Part shown: positions 34,000 through 42,697 of the stretch, piece after piece
Position numbering within the stretch: position 1 is the first letter of the stretch
Layout of the letters: each line of letters begins with the position of its first letter
DNA from: Streptomyces sp. V3I7
GTDB lineage: Bacteria > Actinomycetota > Actinomycetes > Streptomycetales > Streptomycetaceae
Length of the DNA stretch: 64,000 nucleotides
Reading direction: 5' to 3'
NCBI RefSeq assembly: GCF_030817495.1
Contig: NZ_JAUSZK010000001.1
Location: forward strand, 6,162,001 to 6,226,000
The notes under the pieces: model-generated
Database searches by the model: none
What the model saw: only the letters and a program-made list of their open reading frames with translations
What the model was told of the DNA's origin: nothing
Program-made: the position numbers and the translations under genes

Positions 34000-36900
34000 T
34001 TGCGCCGACTTCAGATCATCGCGATAGCGCTGACCGTCGCCTGCATCGGCGCGGCGCCGGCCGTCGCTGACGCCCGCTCAGCCGGAACGTCCTCGCCGCT
34101 GTCCTCGACCACCAGACCCGGCGTGGCCCCCGCCGGTGACTCCCCGTCCGAGGAGTTCGACTCCCGCCGGGGCCTTAACACCCTCGTCCAGCCGACCAAG
34201 AACCAACTCGACGCGCTCTCGGCGCTGTTCACCGCGAGCGGCTCCGCCGCCGACGCGCCCCGCGTCACCTGGAACCACCTGACCGGCACCCCGCGCTCAC
34301 TCCGCGTCCCCGGCGGATATCTGAGCGGCCCGAAGCCGGGTACGGCCGCCGCCGTCGCCCGCGGCTGGCTCGACGACCGGCGTGCCCTGTTCGCACTGAC
34401 CGGCGCGGAGGTCGCGGCCCTCGACGTCACCCGCGACCACGCACTGCCCGGAACCGGCGCGCGTGTCATCACCTTCGCGCAGACCTTCGGCGGCGTACGG
34501 GCCGTGCACGGCGGCACGTTGATCGTCGCCGTCGACAAGGACGGCCAGGTGCTGTCCTACGCCGGTGACCCGGTGCGCGGCGGCGGCCTGCTGGCCGGCT
34601 TCACCAAGTCGGCGACGGACGCCCTCACCAAGGTCGTCGGCGACCTGGCGCCCGGCGTCGACTACGTGGCGAAGGCGACCGGAGACGTCCAGGCCGGCTA
34701 CACCGTCTTCGGAGCCGGGCCGTTCGGTGACGTCCAGCGCGTCATGAAGATCGCCTTCCCGACGGTGGACGGCGCCCGCCCCGCCTACAGCGTGCTGCTC
34801 GTCAAGAGCCCGTCGGAGGCGTACGACGTCGTGATCGACGCCGCCACCGGCGAAAAGCTGCTCCAGCACAGCCTCGTGGACCACGAGAGCGGCCCCGAAG
34901 GCACCGTGTACGAGAACTTCCCCGGCGCCGCCAAGGGCGGCACTCCCGTGGTCAAGAGCTTCGGTCCGACCGCCGAGTCACCCGCCGGCTGGGTCGACCC
35001 GACCGGCATCGCCGCACTCCCAGGCCCCACGACGCTCGGCAACAACGCCAACACGTTCGCCCAGTACACGGCACCGCTCGCGCCCACCGACCAGCTCAAC
35101 CGCCCCGTCAGCCCGACCTCCCAGTTCAACTACACCTACACCGACAACTGGGGCCGTACCAAAGGAACCACGCTCCCGCCCTCCTACGTCCTCGACCGCG
35201 ACCCCGCGGTGACCAACCTCTTCTACCAGCACAACCGGATCCACGATCAGTACTACAAGCTCGGCTTCACCGAGACCGCGGGCAACTTCCAGGTCAGCAA
35301 CAACGGCAAGGGCGGCAACGGCGGCGACCCGGTCAGCGGCCTGGTGCACTCCGGTGCGCTCAGCGGCGGCTCACCGACCTACCTCGGGCGCGACAACGCC
35401 AACATGCTCACCCTGCCCGACGGCATCCCCTCGTTCAGCAGCATGTACTTGTGGGAGCCGATCAACGACACCTTCGAAGGGCCGTACGCGGACGGCGACT
35501 TCGACGCGACCGTCATCCAGCACGAGTACTCGCACGGCCTCACCAACCGCTACACCGGCGGCGGTGGTCTCGGCTCGCTCGGCGGGCAGCAGTCCGGCTC
35601 GATGGGGGAGGGGTGGGGCGACTGGTACGCCATGGACCACCTCCACCGGGAGGGCATGAGCGACAAGGCGGTCGTCGGCGCGTACGCCACCGGCAACGCC
35701 GAACGCGGCATCCGCAACTGGGACTACGACCACAACCCGCTGACCTACGGCGACTTCGGCTATGACCTGACCGGCCCCGAGGTGCACGCCGACGGCGAGT
35801 TCTGGACCGCCACCCTGTGGGACCTGCGCAAGGCGCTCGTCGCCCGCTACGGCGAGCAGGGCGGCAGCGACGCGGCCGAGCACCTGGTCACCGACGCCCT
35901 GCCGCTGTCGCCGCCGTCGCCGTCGGTGCTCGACATGCGCGACGCCATCCTGGCCGCCGACGCCCTGCGCTACCACGGCGACAACACCGACACCATCTGG
36001 TCCGTCTTCGCGAGGCGCGGCGCGGGCCGGTCCGCGTCCACCGTCGACAGCGACGACACGAACCCGGTGCCGGCCTTCGACCACGCCTCGCCGTCCCGCA
36101 ACGGCACCCTGACCGGCGCCGTCGTCAACGCCGCCACCGGCAAGCCGATCGAGGGCGCACGGGTCATCGTGGGCGAGTTCGAGGCGCGGGTGACCCCGCT
36201 CGCCAGGACCTCCGCGCAGGGCGGCTTCACCGCCCCGATGACCGGCGGCACGTACACCCTCACCATGCAGGCCCCCGGGTACGGCATCCAGACCTTCCGC
36301 GATGTCGACGTGACCGCGGGACAGACCACCGCGCGCACCTTCAAGCTCGCCCCGAACCTGGCGTCCAGCGCCAACGGCGCCTCCGTCGAGGCCACTTCGA
36401 GCCAGGACGATGCGCTGCCCGCCAAGTTCCTGCTCGACGACACCGAGAACAGCTCCTGGAAGACCAAGGACACGGGAACGCCGTACAACTCCGGCGGCAA
36501 CCAGTACACGACGGTCAAGCTCGCGCGGCAGGCGGACATCAGCTCCATCAAGATCAGCGCGCTCAAGCCGACGTCGCTGCCGAGGTTCAACGCCGCCAAG
36601 GACTTCACGGTGCAGACGTCGACCGACGGCGTCCAGTGGAAGACGGTCAAGACCGGCACCTTCGCCGCCCAGGCCCCGCGGCCGGTGGCGCCCGACCTCA
36701 ACATCCGGACGCTGAGGCTGGACTCGCCGGTGAACGCCACGTACGTCCGGGTGTACGTCGATTCGGTGCAGGGCGAGTCCAAGACGTACGCCACTCTCGC
36801 GGAGTTGGAGGTCTTCGCCGAGGACGCGGCCGTCGAACCGCTGCCGAGCACCCCGGAGGAGCCGTTCACCGTCAAGGGCGGCGTGAAGGCGGGCAACCCG

Positions 36901-37248
36901 GCGGCCGGCGTCCTGCTCCTGCCCGGCACCGAGCCCTACCGTCCCGGTGTCACCACCGCCGAGTTCACCACCACGTGCAACGCCGAACCGACGACGCAGG
37001 GCGCGGACGCCTGGGTCGCCAAGCTCCCCTCCGGCTTCGCCGACGGCCTGCACACCGTGAGCTACTCCTCGGACGCGGGCCTGGACTTCTACTTCTTCGA
37101 CTCGTCCTGCAAGTACCTCGCCGGGAGGCAGGAGTTCGCCCAGGGCCCGTCGGTCAAGGCCATCCCGCCGGGTGCCGCGTACGTGGTCCTGCAGGCGTGG
37201 TACGCCGCGGACTCACCGTTCACGCTCACCGCACAGCGCGCCGACTGA
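34000..37248 (+). CDS. Secreted M36 (fungalysin) metalloprotease
   Basis: The product is about 1082 residues from TTG 34000, which follows GGAAGGACACCACC. It has a signal peptide (RRLQIIAIALTVACIGAAPA), an FTP-type propeptide (ITFAQTFGGVRAVHGGTLIV), and the zinc motif HEYSHG (His508, Glu509, His512) with EGWGDW at about residue 537 as the third ligand. These are followed by a carboxypeptidase-regulatory-like beta domain (about 700-785), a discoidin/F5-8C domain (about 785-945) and a C-terminal beta domain with one pair of cysteines. It is a secreted zinc endopeptidase that probably degrades extracellular proteins such as elastin or collagen. A 12-bp hairpin follows the gene. Confidence 0.93.
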   Translation: MRRLQIIAIALTVACIGAAPAVADARSAGTSSPLSSTTRPGVAPAGDSPSEEFDSRRGLNTLVQPTKNQLDALSALFTASGSAADAPRVTWNHLTGTPRSLRVPGGYLSGPKPGTAAAVARGWLDDRRALFALTGAEVAALDVTRDHALPGTGARVITFAQTFGGVRAVHGGTLIVAVDKDGQVLSYAGDPVRGGGLLAGFTKSATDALTKVVGDLAPGVDYVAKATGDVQAGYTVFGAGPFGDVQRVMKIAFPTVDGARPAYSVLLVKSPSEAYDVVIDAATGEKLLQHSLVDHESGPEGTVYENFPGAAKGGTPVVKSFGPTAESPAGWVDPTGIAALPGPTTLGNNANTFAQYTAPLAPTDQLNRPVSPTSQFNYTYTDNWGRTKGTTLPPSYVLDRDPAVTNLFYQHNRIHDQYYKLGFTETAGNFQVSNNGKGGNGGDPVSGLVHSGALSGGSPTYLGRDNANMLTLPDGIPSFSSMYLWEPINDTFEGPYADGDFDATVIQHEYSHGLTNRYTGGGGLGSLGGQQSGSMGEGWGDWYAMDHLHREGMSDKAVVGAYATGNAERGIRNWDYDHNPLTYGDFGYDLTGPEVHADGEFWTATLWDLRKALVARYGEQGGSDAAEHLVTDALPLSPPSPSVLDMRDAILAADALRYHGDNTDTIWSVFARRGAGRSASTVDSDDTNPVPAFDHASPSRNGTLTGAVVNAATGKPIEGARVIVGEFEARVTPLARTSAQGGFTAPMTGGTYTLTMQAPGYGIQTFRDVDVTAGQTTARTFKLAPNLASSANGASVEATSSQDDALPAKFLLDDTENSSWKTKDTGTPYNSGGNQYTTVKLARQADISSIKISALKPTSLPRFNAAKDFTVQTSTDGVQWKTVKTGTFAAQAPRPVAPDLNIRTLRLDSPVNATYVRVYVDSVQGESKTYATLAELEVFAEDAAVEPLPSTPEEPFTVKGGVKAGNPAAGVLLLPGTEPYRPGVTTAEFTTTCNAEPTTQGADAWVAKLPSGFADGLHTVSYSSDAGLDFYFFDSSCKYLAGRQEFAQGPSVKAIPPGAAYVVLQAWYAADSPFTLTAQRAD

Positions 37249-37267
37249 CGGCCGCCGAGCGGCAGCG

Positions 37268-37295
37268 GGGGCCGAGCCGTCCACGGCTCGGCCCC
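37268..37295. terminator. Terminator hairpin after the M36 protease gene
   Basis: GGGGCCGAGCCG (37268-37279) pairs perfectly with CGGCTCGGCCCC (37284-37295), leaving a TCCA tetraloop. It is followed by TTCC. It lies 20 bp after the protease stop and 5 bp before the stop of the convergent PAS-LuxR gene, so it probably works for both. Confidence 0.85.
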
Positions 37296-37299
37296 TTCC

Positions 37300-37974
37300 T
37301 CATCCCGGGTCGGCGGGTTCCGTGGCGCCGGCGGCCAGGGCCGGGGGCCATACGCCGGGGGAGAGGACGCCCAACGCGTAGGCGTGAGCGACCAGTTCCG
37401 TACGGTTCGCCGCCTGCCAGCGGGCCGACAGGCGGCGCAGGTGGTAGGTGACGCCGTCCCTGGTGAGGCCCAGTTCGCGCGCGGCCTGAGCCGTGGTGGC
37501 TCCCCGGGCGAGCAGCACCAGTACCTGGCCCTCGCTCTCCGACACCCGCACGGGCGCCCCGCCGCGCTGCTCGTGCTCGCCCAGCACGCGCAGCATCACC
37601 AGCAGGGAGGGCAGCTCCTCCACGGTGTCGCTCACCGGGTCGGCGGTCAGCTCCCCGTATCGCTCGGCTCCGCCGGGGGCCTGCCAGCGCACGGACACCT
37701 CGTAGCGCGACCGGTGGCGCAGCCGCAGCGCCTCGACGATGCGCTCCACCTGGGTCGCCTCCTGCGGCCGGAACAGCTCCAGCACCTGCCGGCCGCGCAG
37801 CCGGCCCGGCGTCGTACCGGACTCGGCGGCCATCGCCGGATTCGCCAGCACCACCATGCCCCGCGCGTCGCAGACGGCGGCGGGCACCGCGACCCGGTCG
37901 AACAGCGTCAGCGCGCGATTGCGCCACAGCACGGCCTCCAGCCGCCCCGCCTCCTCGGGCAGGTCCCATCGCAC
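37300..37974 (-). CDS. PAS-LuxR transcriptional regulator
   Basis: The 224-residue protein has an N-terminal PAS domain (about residues 20-125; FDRVAVPAAVCDARGMVVLA, LRGRQVLELFRPQE) and a C-terminal LuxR helix-turn-helix (VRVSESEGQVLVLLARGATT, AQAARELGLTRDGVTYHLRR). PAS-LuxR regulators such as PimM act as activators and often control secondary metabolism or stress genes in Streptomyces. It is divergent from the CYP102B-type gene, 250 bp away, and may control it. The GC-rich hairpin at 37268-37295 lies just beyond its stop. Confidence 0.9.
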   Translation of the reverse strand: MRWDLPEEAGRLEAVLWRNRALTLFDRVAVPAAVCDARGMVVLANPAMAAESGTTPGRLRGRQVLELFRPQEATQVERIVEALRLRHRSRYEVSVRWQAPGGAERYGELTADPVSDTVEELPSLLVMLRVLGEHEQRGGAPVRVSESEGQVLVLLARGATTAQAARELGLTRDGVTYHLRRLSARWQAANRTELVAHAYALGVLSPGVWPPALAAGATEPADPG

Positions 37975-38102
37975 CGGTCCACCGCCTCCCTCGACGCCAA
38001 GCCCCGAACTCGCAGGTCAGAGCCTACTGTGAAGGTCACGTGGCGACATAGTGGGGGGAGCAGGCAGTGCGGGTGTGCGCAAGACCTCCGGCGGATTTTC
38101 GA

Positions 38103-38118
38103 CTACACGATCGTGTAG
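38103..38118. promoter_or_regulatory. 16-bp perfect palindrome upstream of the CYP102B-type gene
   Basis: CTACACGATCGTGTAG reads the same on both strands. It is about 106 bp upstream of the start codon of the P450-reductase fusion. TetR-family repressors commonly bind such sites. The direct repeat CCGTACCGCGTACC at 38171-38184 and 38190-38203 follows. The operator role is inferred from symmetry and position. Confidence 0.65.
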
Positions 38119-38224
38119 TGGTGCGGTACGGCCCGAGGGCTCGAGTCGACCACGCTGGATCGCAGTACTCCCGTACCGCGTACCACTCCCCGTACCGCGT
38201 ACCGCGAAAGGCCGTCACAGCGCC

Positions 38225-41200
38225 ATGTCCCCCACGCCGCAGCACCCCGAAGCCGCCGAGAGCCCCTTCGGCGTCCCCGTCGTCGACATCACCGCCACCG
38301 GACCCGGTCGCACCCCGATCCAGCAGGTCATGGGGCTGATGCGGGAGCACGGCCCGGCACTCGTGCGCCGGCTGCACGGCTGGGACACGCTGTTCGTCGC
38401 CGAGCAGGACCTGGTCACCGACCTCGCCGACGAGAAGCGCTTCGCCAAGCACATCTCGCCGGCGCTGGAGAACGTGCGCGCCTTCGCCGCCGACGGCCTC
38501 TTCACCGCGTACAACGAAGAGCCCAACTGGGCCAAGGCGCACGACATCCTCATGCCCGCCTTCGCGCTCGGCTCGATGCGCACCTACCACCCGGTGATGC
38601 TCAAGGTCGCCCGCCGGCTCATCGACTCCTGGGACCGGGCCGCCAAGGACGGCCTGGCGGTCGACGTCCCCGACGACATGACCCGCATGACGCTCGACAC
38701 CATCGGCCTCGCCGGCTTCGACTACGACTTCGCCTCCTTCGACCGCGACGAGCCGCACCCCTTCGTCGAGTCGATGGTCCGCTGCCTCGAGTGGAGCATG
38801 ATGCGGCTCGCCCGCATCCCCGGCAAGGACTACGCGCAGATCGACGCGGCCTTCCAGAAGGACGCCGACTACCTGGCCGGCGTCGTCGACGACGTCATCG
38901 CCTCCCGCGCCGGCACCGACCAGAGCGACGCCGAGGACCTCCTCGGCCTCATGCTCACCGCCGAGCACCCGGCCGACGGCACCACGCTCGACACCGCCAA
39001 CATCCGCAACCAGGTCATCACCTTCCTGATCGCGGGCCACGAGACCACCTCCAGCGCCATGTCCTTCGCGCTGTACTACCTCGCCAAGAACCCGGCCGCG
39101 CTCCAGCTCGTGCAGCGCGAGGCCGACGCGCTGTGGGGCGACGAGTCCGACCCCGAGCCGACGTACGACGAGGTCGGCCGGCTCACGTACACCCGGCAGG
39201 TCCTCAACGAGGCGCTGCGGCTGTGGCCGACCGCGCCCGCCTTCACCCGGCGCGCCCTGGAGGACACCCTGCTCGGCGGGCGCATCCCGCTGAAGGCGGG
39301 GCAGCCGGTCACCGTGATGACCCCGATGCTGCACCGGCAGCCGGTGTGGGGCGACAACCCCGAGCTGTTCGACCCCTCCCGGTTCACCGCCGAGGCGGAG
39401 GCCGCGCGCCCCGTGCACGCCTTCAAGCCGTTCGGCACCGGTGAACGTGCCTGCATCGGACGGCAGTTCGCGCTGCACGAGGCGACCATGCTGCTGGCGA
39501 TGCTCGTCCACCGCTTCCGGCTGCACGACCACGCCGACTACGCGCTGAACGTCAAGGAGACCCTCACTCTCAAGCCCGAGGGCTTCACCCTGACCCTCAC
39601 CCCGCGCACGGCCGCCGACCGCGCGCACACGCCGCTGCCGGGCCAGACCCTCCAGGCGGCCGCCGCCGCGGCGGACACGGCGGCCCTGCCCGCCCGCGTC
39701 CTGCCCGGCACCGGCGCCCTGTTCCTGCACGGCAGCAACTACGGCACCTGCCGCGAGTTCGCCGCCCAGCTCGCCGACACCGCCGCCGAACTCGGCTGCG
39801 GGACCGAGGTGGCACCCCTCGACGCCTACGTCGACGCCCTGCCCACCGACCGGCCCGTCATCATCACAGCGGCCTCCTACAACGGCCGCCCCACCGACGA
39901 CGCCACCGCCTTCCACGCCTGGCTCGACGGCACCCCCGACCTGACCGGCGTGACCTACGCCGTCCTCGGCGTCGGCGACCGCAACTGGGCCGCCACCTAC
40001 CAGCACGTCCCGACCCGCATCGACGCCCGCCTCGCCGAGCTGGGCGCCACCCGGCTCACCGAGCGCGCCGCCGCCGACGCCTCCGGCGATCTCACCGGCA
40101 CCGTCCGGGAGTTCACCGAGCGCATGCGCACGACGCTGCTGGAGCACCACGGCGACCCGGCCGCCACCGCCGTCCCCGTCGCCGAGCCCGGCACGGCCTA
40201 CGAGGTGCGCACCCTCACCGGCGGCCCGCTGGACGCCCTCGCCGAGCGCCACGAGCTCGTGCCCATGACGGTCACCGAGGCCTACGACCTCACGGCTCCC
40301 GGCTACCCGCGCGTCAAGCGGTTCCTGCGTCTCGCGCTGCCCGACGGTGTCACCTACCGCACCGCCGACCACATCGCCTTGCTGCCCGCCAACGACCCGG
40401 TGCTGGTCGAGCGCGCCGCCGCCGCGTTCGGCGTCGACCTCGACACGCTCCTGGACATCCGCTCCGCCCGCCCGCGCCGCGACGGCCTCGCCGTGGACCG
40501 GCCGCTGACGGTACGCCAACTGTTCACGCACCACGTCGAGTTGCACGGCCGCCCCACCGCGGACCAGCTGGCCGTGCTCGCCGACGCCAACCCGTGCCCG
40601 CCGGAGAAGGCCGCCCTCGCCGCCCTCACCGACGATCCGCGCACGCTCGTCGAGCTGATCGAGGACCACCCCGCCCTGCGCGGCGCCCTCGACTGGGCGC
40701 AGCTCCTCGATCTGCTCAGCCCACTGCGCCCGCGCCACTACTCGATCTCCTCGTCGCCCGCGGTAGCCCCGCGCCACGCGGACCTCATGGTGTCGCTGCT
40801 CCAGGCGCCCGCCCGCTCGGGCAAGGGCGTCTACCGCGGGACCGGCTCCGGTCACCTCGTCGCGCTCCAGCCCGGCGACACCGTGCTGGCGCGCGTCCAG
40901 CCCTGCCGCGAGGTGTTCCGGATCGACCCCGCCGCCCCGGAGCCGGTGATCATGATCGGGGCGGGCACCGGTCTCGCCCCCTTCCGCGGCGTCATCGCCG
41001 ACCGTACGGCGGCCCGCGCCGCCGGTGCCGAACTCGCCCCCGCCCTCTGCTACTTCGGCTGCGACGCTCCCGACGCCGACTTCCTGCACGCCGGGGAGCT
41101 CTGCGCCGCCGTGGCCGCCGGGTCGGTCTCGATGCGCCCGGCCTTCAGCGAGGCGCCCGAGGGTCCGGTGCGGTTCGTCCAGCACCGCATCGCCGCCGAG

Positions 41201-41407
41201 GCCGACGAGGTCTGGGAGCTGCTGAGCGCCGGCGCCCGGGTGTACGTCTGCGGCGACGGCTCGCGGATGGCGCCCGGCGTGCGCGAGGCGCTGCGCACCC
41301 TGTACCGCGAGCGCACCCCCGGCGCCGACGAGACGACGGCCGGACAGTGGCTCGACACGCTGGTCGCGGACGGGCGTTACGTCGAGGACGTGTACGCCGC
41401 CGGCTGA
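38225..41407 (+). CDS. Self-sufficient P450-reductase fusion, CYP102B-like
   Basis: The 1060-residue product is a fused monooxygenase. The heme domain shows AGHETTSSAMSFALYYLAKN, ExxR in NEALRLWPTAPAF and FKPFGTGERACIGRQFALHE (axial Cys near residue 405). An FMN flavodoxin-like domain follows (about 495-640; LHGSNYGTCREFAAQLAD) and then FAD/NADPH-binding parts (RHYSISSSP; GAGTGLAPFRG; YVCGDGSRMAPGV). The layout equals CYP102 (P450BM3) enzymes, which hydroxylate fatty acids with NADPH. ATG 38225 has GAAAGG about 16 bases upstream, a weak SD. A divergent PAS-LuxR gene and a palindrome sit in the promoter. The FMN site reads GSNYGTCREF rather than the canonical GSNLGTAE. Confidence 0.94.
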   Translation: MSPTPQHPEAAESPFGVPVVDITATGPGRTPIQQVMGLMREHGPALVRRLHGWDTLFVAEQDLVTDLADEKRFAKHISPALENVRAFAADGLFTAYNEEPNWAKAHDILMPAFALGSMRTYHPVMLKVARRLIDSWDRAAKDGLAVDVPDDMTRMTLDTIGLAGFDYDFASFDRDEPHPFVESMVRCLEWSMMRLARIPGKDYAQIDAAFQKDADYLAGVVDDVIASRAGTDQSDAEDLLGLMLTAEHPADGTTLDTANIRNQVITFLIAGHETTSSAMSFALYYLAKNPAALQLVQREADALWGDESDPEPTYDEVGRLTYTRQVLNEALRLWPTAPAFTRRALEDTLLGGRIPLKAGQPVTVMTPMLHRQPVWGDNPELFDPSRFTAEAEAARPVHAFKPFGTGERACIGRQFALHEATMLLAMLVHRFRLHDHADYALNVKETLTLKPEGFTLTLTPRTAADRAHTPLPGQTLQAAAAAADTAALPARVLPGTGALFLHGSNYGTCREFAAQLADTAAELGCGTEVAPLDAYVDALPTDRPVIITAASYNGRPTDDATAFHAWLDGTPDLTGVTYAVLGVGDRNWAATYQHVPTRIDARLAELGATRLTERAAADASGDLTGTVREFTERMRTTLLEHHGDPAATAVPVAEPGTAYEVRTLTGGPLDALAERHELVPMTVTEAYDLTAPGYPRVKRFLRLALPDGVTYRTADHIALLPANDPVLVERAAAAFGVDLDTLLDIRSARPRRDGLAVDRPLTVRQLFTHHVELHGRPTADQLAVLADANPCPPEKAALAALTDDPRTLVELIEDHPALRGALDWAQLLDLLSPLRPRHYSISSSPAVAPRHADLMVSLLQAPARSGKGVYRGTGSGHLVALQPGDTVLARVQPCREVFRIDPAAPEPVIMIGAGTGLAPFRGVIADRTAARAAGAELAPALCYFGCDAPDADFLHAGELCAAVAAGSVSMRPAFSEAPEGPVRFVQHRIAAEADEVWELLSAGARVYVCGDGSRMAPGVREALRTLYRERTPGADETTAGQWLDTLVADGRYVEDVYAAG

Positions 41408-41486
41408 CAGCACGTACCGAACGAACCGAGGGGCCGCACGCAGCCGCGTACGGCCCCTCGGGGCTTCAGGAGGTGCAAGTCCCCTA

Positions 41487-41665
41487 GGGGGTGTCCGGCG
41501 GCGTTGTCGTCGGTTGCCGACTCCTCCACGCCCGGCTCCGCTCGCGCGGGGGACCCCCATCGCGTCGACGCCCTCCTCCGCCGTGCAGTTGCACGCACCA
41601 GACCCCGCTCACCGGCGCTGATCAGGCGCCGTAGCTTTCCCGCGACCTGATCCGCCGGAAGGCCC
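41487..41665. mobile_element. Second MITE-like element with a core shared with 15391-15610
   Basis: The core CGGCGTTGTCGTCGGTTGCC through the CTCCTCC/GGGGGAC palindrome to CCAGACCCCGCTC is nearly the same as in the element at 15391-15610. Here the terminal inverted repeats differ: left GGGGGTGTCCGGCGG, right (complement) GGGCCTTCCGGCGG. Each end is next to TA (41485-41486 and 41666-41667). The right TA lies in the stop codon (TAG) of the SDR gene. Different terminal repeats on a common core suggest one module captured by two transposable families, or divergence of ends. Confidence 0.65.
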
Positions 41666-42630
41666 TAGCCGGCGAACGCGTTCACGCCCGTCAGCTCGGC
41701 CGACAGTGCCCACAGGCGGGCCGCCTGCTCGGGGTCGGTCGCCCAGTCCTTCACCCCGCCCCATGTGCCGTCCGCGGGCGCGGGCTCGGCGACGTCGCAG
41801 TCCTCCAGGTACAGGCCGCCCAGGCCGTCGAGCTGCGGCGAGGTGGCCGCCCAGACCTGGGTGGCGGCGCCCTGCTCCGGGGTCTTGAAGCCCGCGGGGT
41901 TCAGTACGTTGCCCTGCTCGTCGATCCAGCCGCGCTCGACCATCTCCTCCTTGGGCAGGTGCCGCTGGAGCGGGGTGATGATGCCGCCCGGGTGGAGCGA
42001 GAAGGCCCGGACACCGAAGTCCCGGCCCAGCTCGTCGAGGTGGAGGGCGAACAGCGCGTTCGCCGTCTTGGACTGGCCGTACGCCGCCCACTTGTCGTAG
42101 CCCTCGCGCCACTGGACGTCGTCCCACCGGATGGGGGAGAGGTGGTGACCGCGGGAGGACACGGAGACGACGCGGGCGCCGCCGGGCGCGAGCGCCGGCC
42201 ACAGCCGGTTGACGAGGGCGAAGTGGCCGAGGTGGTTGGTGGCGAACTGGGTCTCCCAGCCGGGCCCGACCCGGGTCTCCGGGCAGGCCATGATCCCGGC
42301 GTTGTCGATCAGGACGTCGATGGTGCGCCCGGAGGTCAGGAACCGCTCGGCGAAGCCGCGCACGCTCTCCAGGTCGCCGAGGTCGAGCTCGTCCACCTCG
42401 ACGTCGTCGAGGCCGGCCAGCGCCTCCCGGGCCGCGTCGGGCCGCCGGGCGGGGACGACGACGTGGGCGCCCGCCCTGGTCAGCGCACGGGTGGTCTCCA
42501 GACCGAGGCCCGAGTAGCCGCCGGTGACGATCGCGAGCCTGCCGGTGAGGGCGATGCCCCGCAGGACGTCGTCGGCGGTGCTGTCGGCGCCGAATCCCGA
42601 ACTGATCTTGTGCTGTGCAGGAGTGCTCAT
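41665..42630 (-). CDS. Short-chain dehydrogenase/reductase
   Basis: The 321-residue enzyme has the NAD(P) motif TGGYSGLGLETTRALTRAG, the DNAGIM motif (VLIDNAGIMAC), the catalytic serine region VVSVSSRGHH and YxxxK as YGQSKTANALFAL. It is of the retinol-dehydrogenase-like extended type with a C-terminal GGLYLEDCDVAEP segment. It would reduce or oxidise a hydrophobic alcohol or ketone. The stop codon overlaps the right edge of the repeat element at 41487-41665, so the transposon-derived repeat inserted exactly at the gene end or supplies its stop. No operon partner is evident. Confidence 0.92.
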   Translation of the reverse strand: MSTPAQHKISSGFGADSTADDVLRGIALTGRLAIVTGGYSGLGLETTRALTRAGAHVVVPARRPDAAREALAGLDDVEVDELDLGDLESVRGFAERFLTSGRTIDVLIDNAGIMACPETRVGPGWETQFATNHLGHFALVNRLWPALAPGGARVVSVSSRGHHLSPIRWDDVQWREGYDKWAAYGQSKTANALFALHLDELGRDFGVRAFSLHPGGIITPLQRHLPKEEMVERGWIDEQGNVLNPAGFKTPEQGAATQVWAATSPQLDGLGGLYLEDCDVAEPAPADGTWGGVKDWATDPEQAARLWALSAELTGVNAFAG

Positions 42631-42697
42631 ACCCGGAACGCTACGAATTCGAGTGCTCTCGAAGTCAAGCGGAATTCCGGGGCCGTTCCCGGCGGAG

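Noticed and set aside
38036..41560. A 1174-codon open frame on the minus strand across the CYP102B-type gene
   Set aside because: It is the complement of a clear P450-reductase fusion with all motifs in the plus-strand frame; long antisense frames are normal at this GC content.
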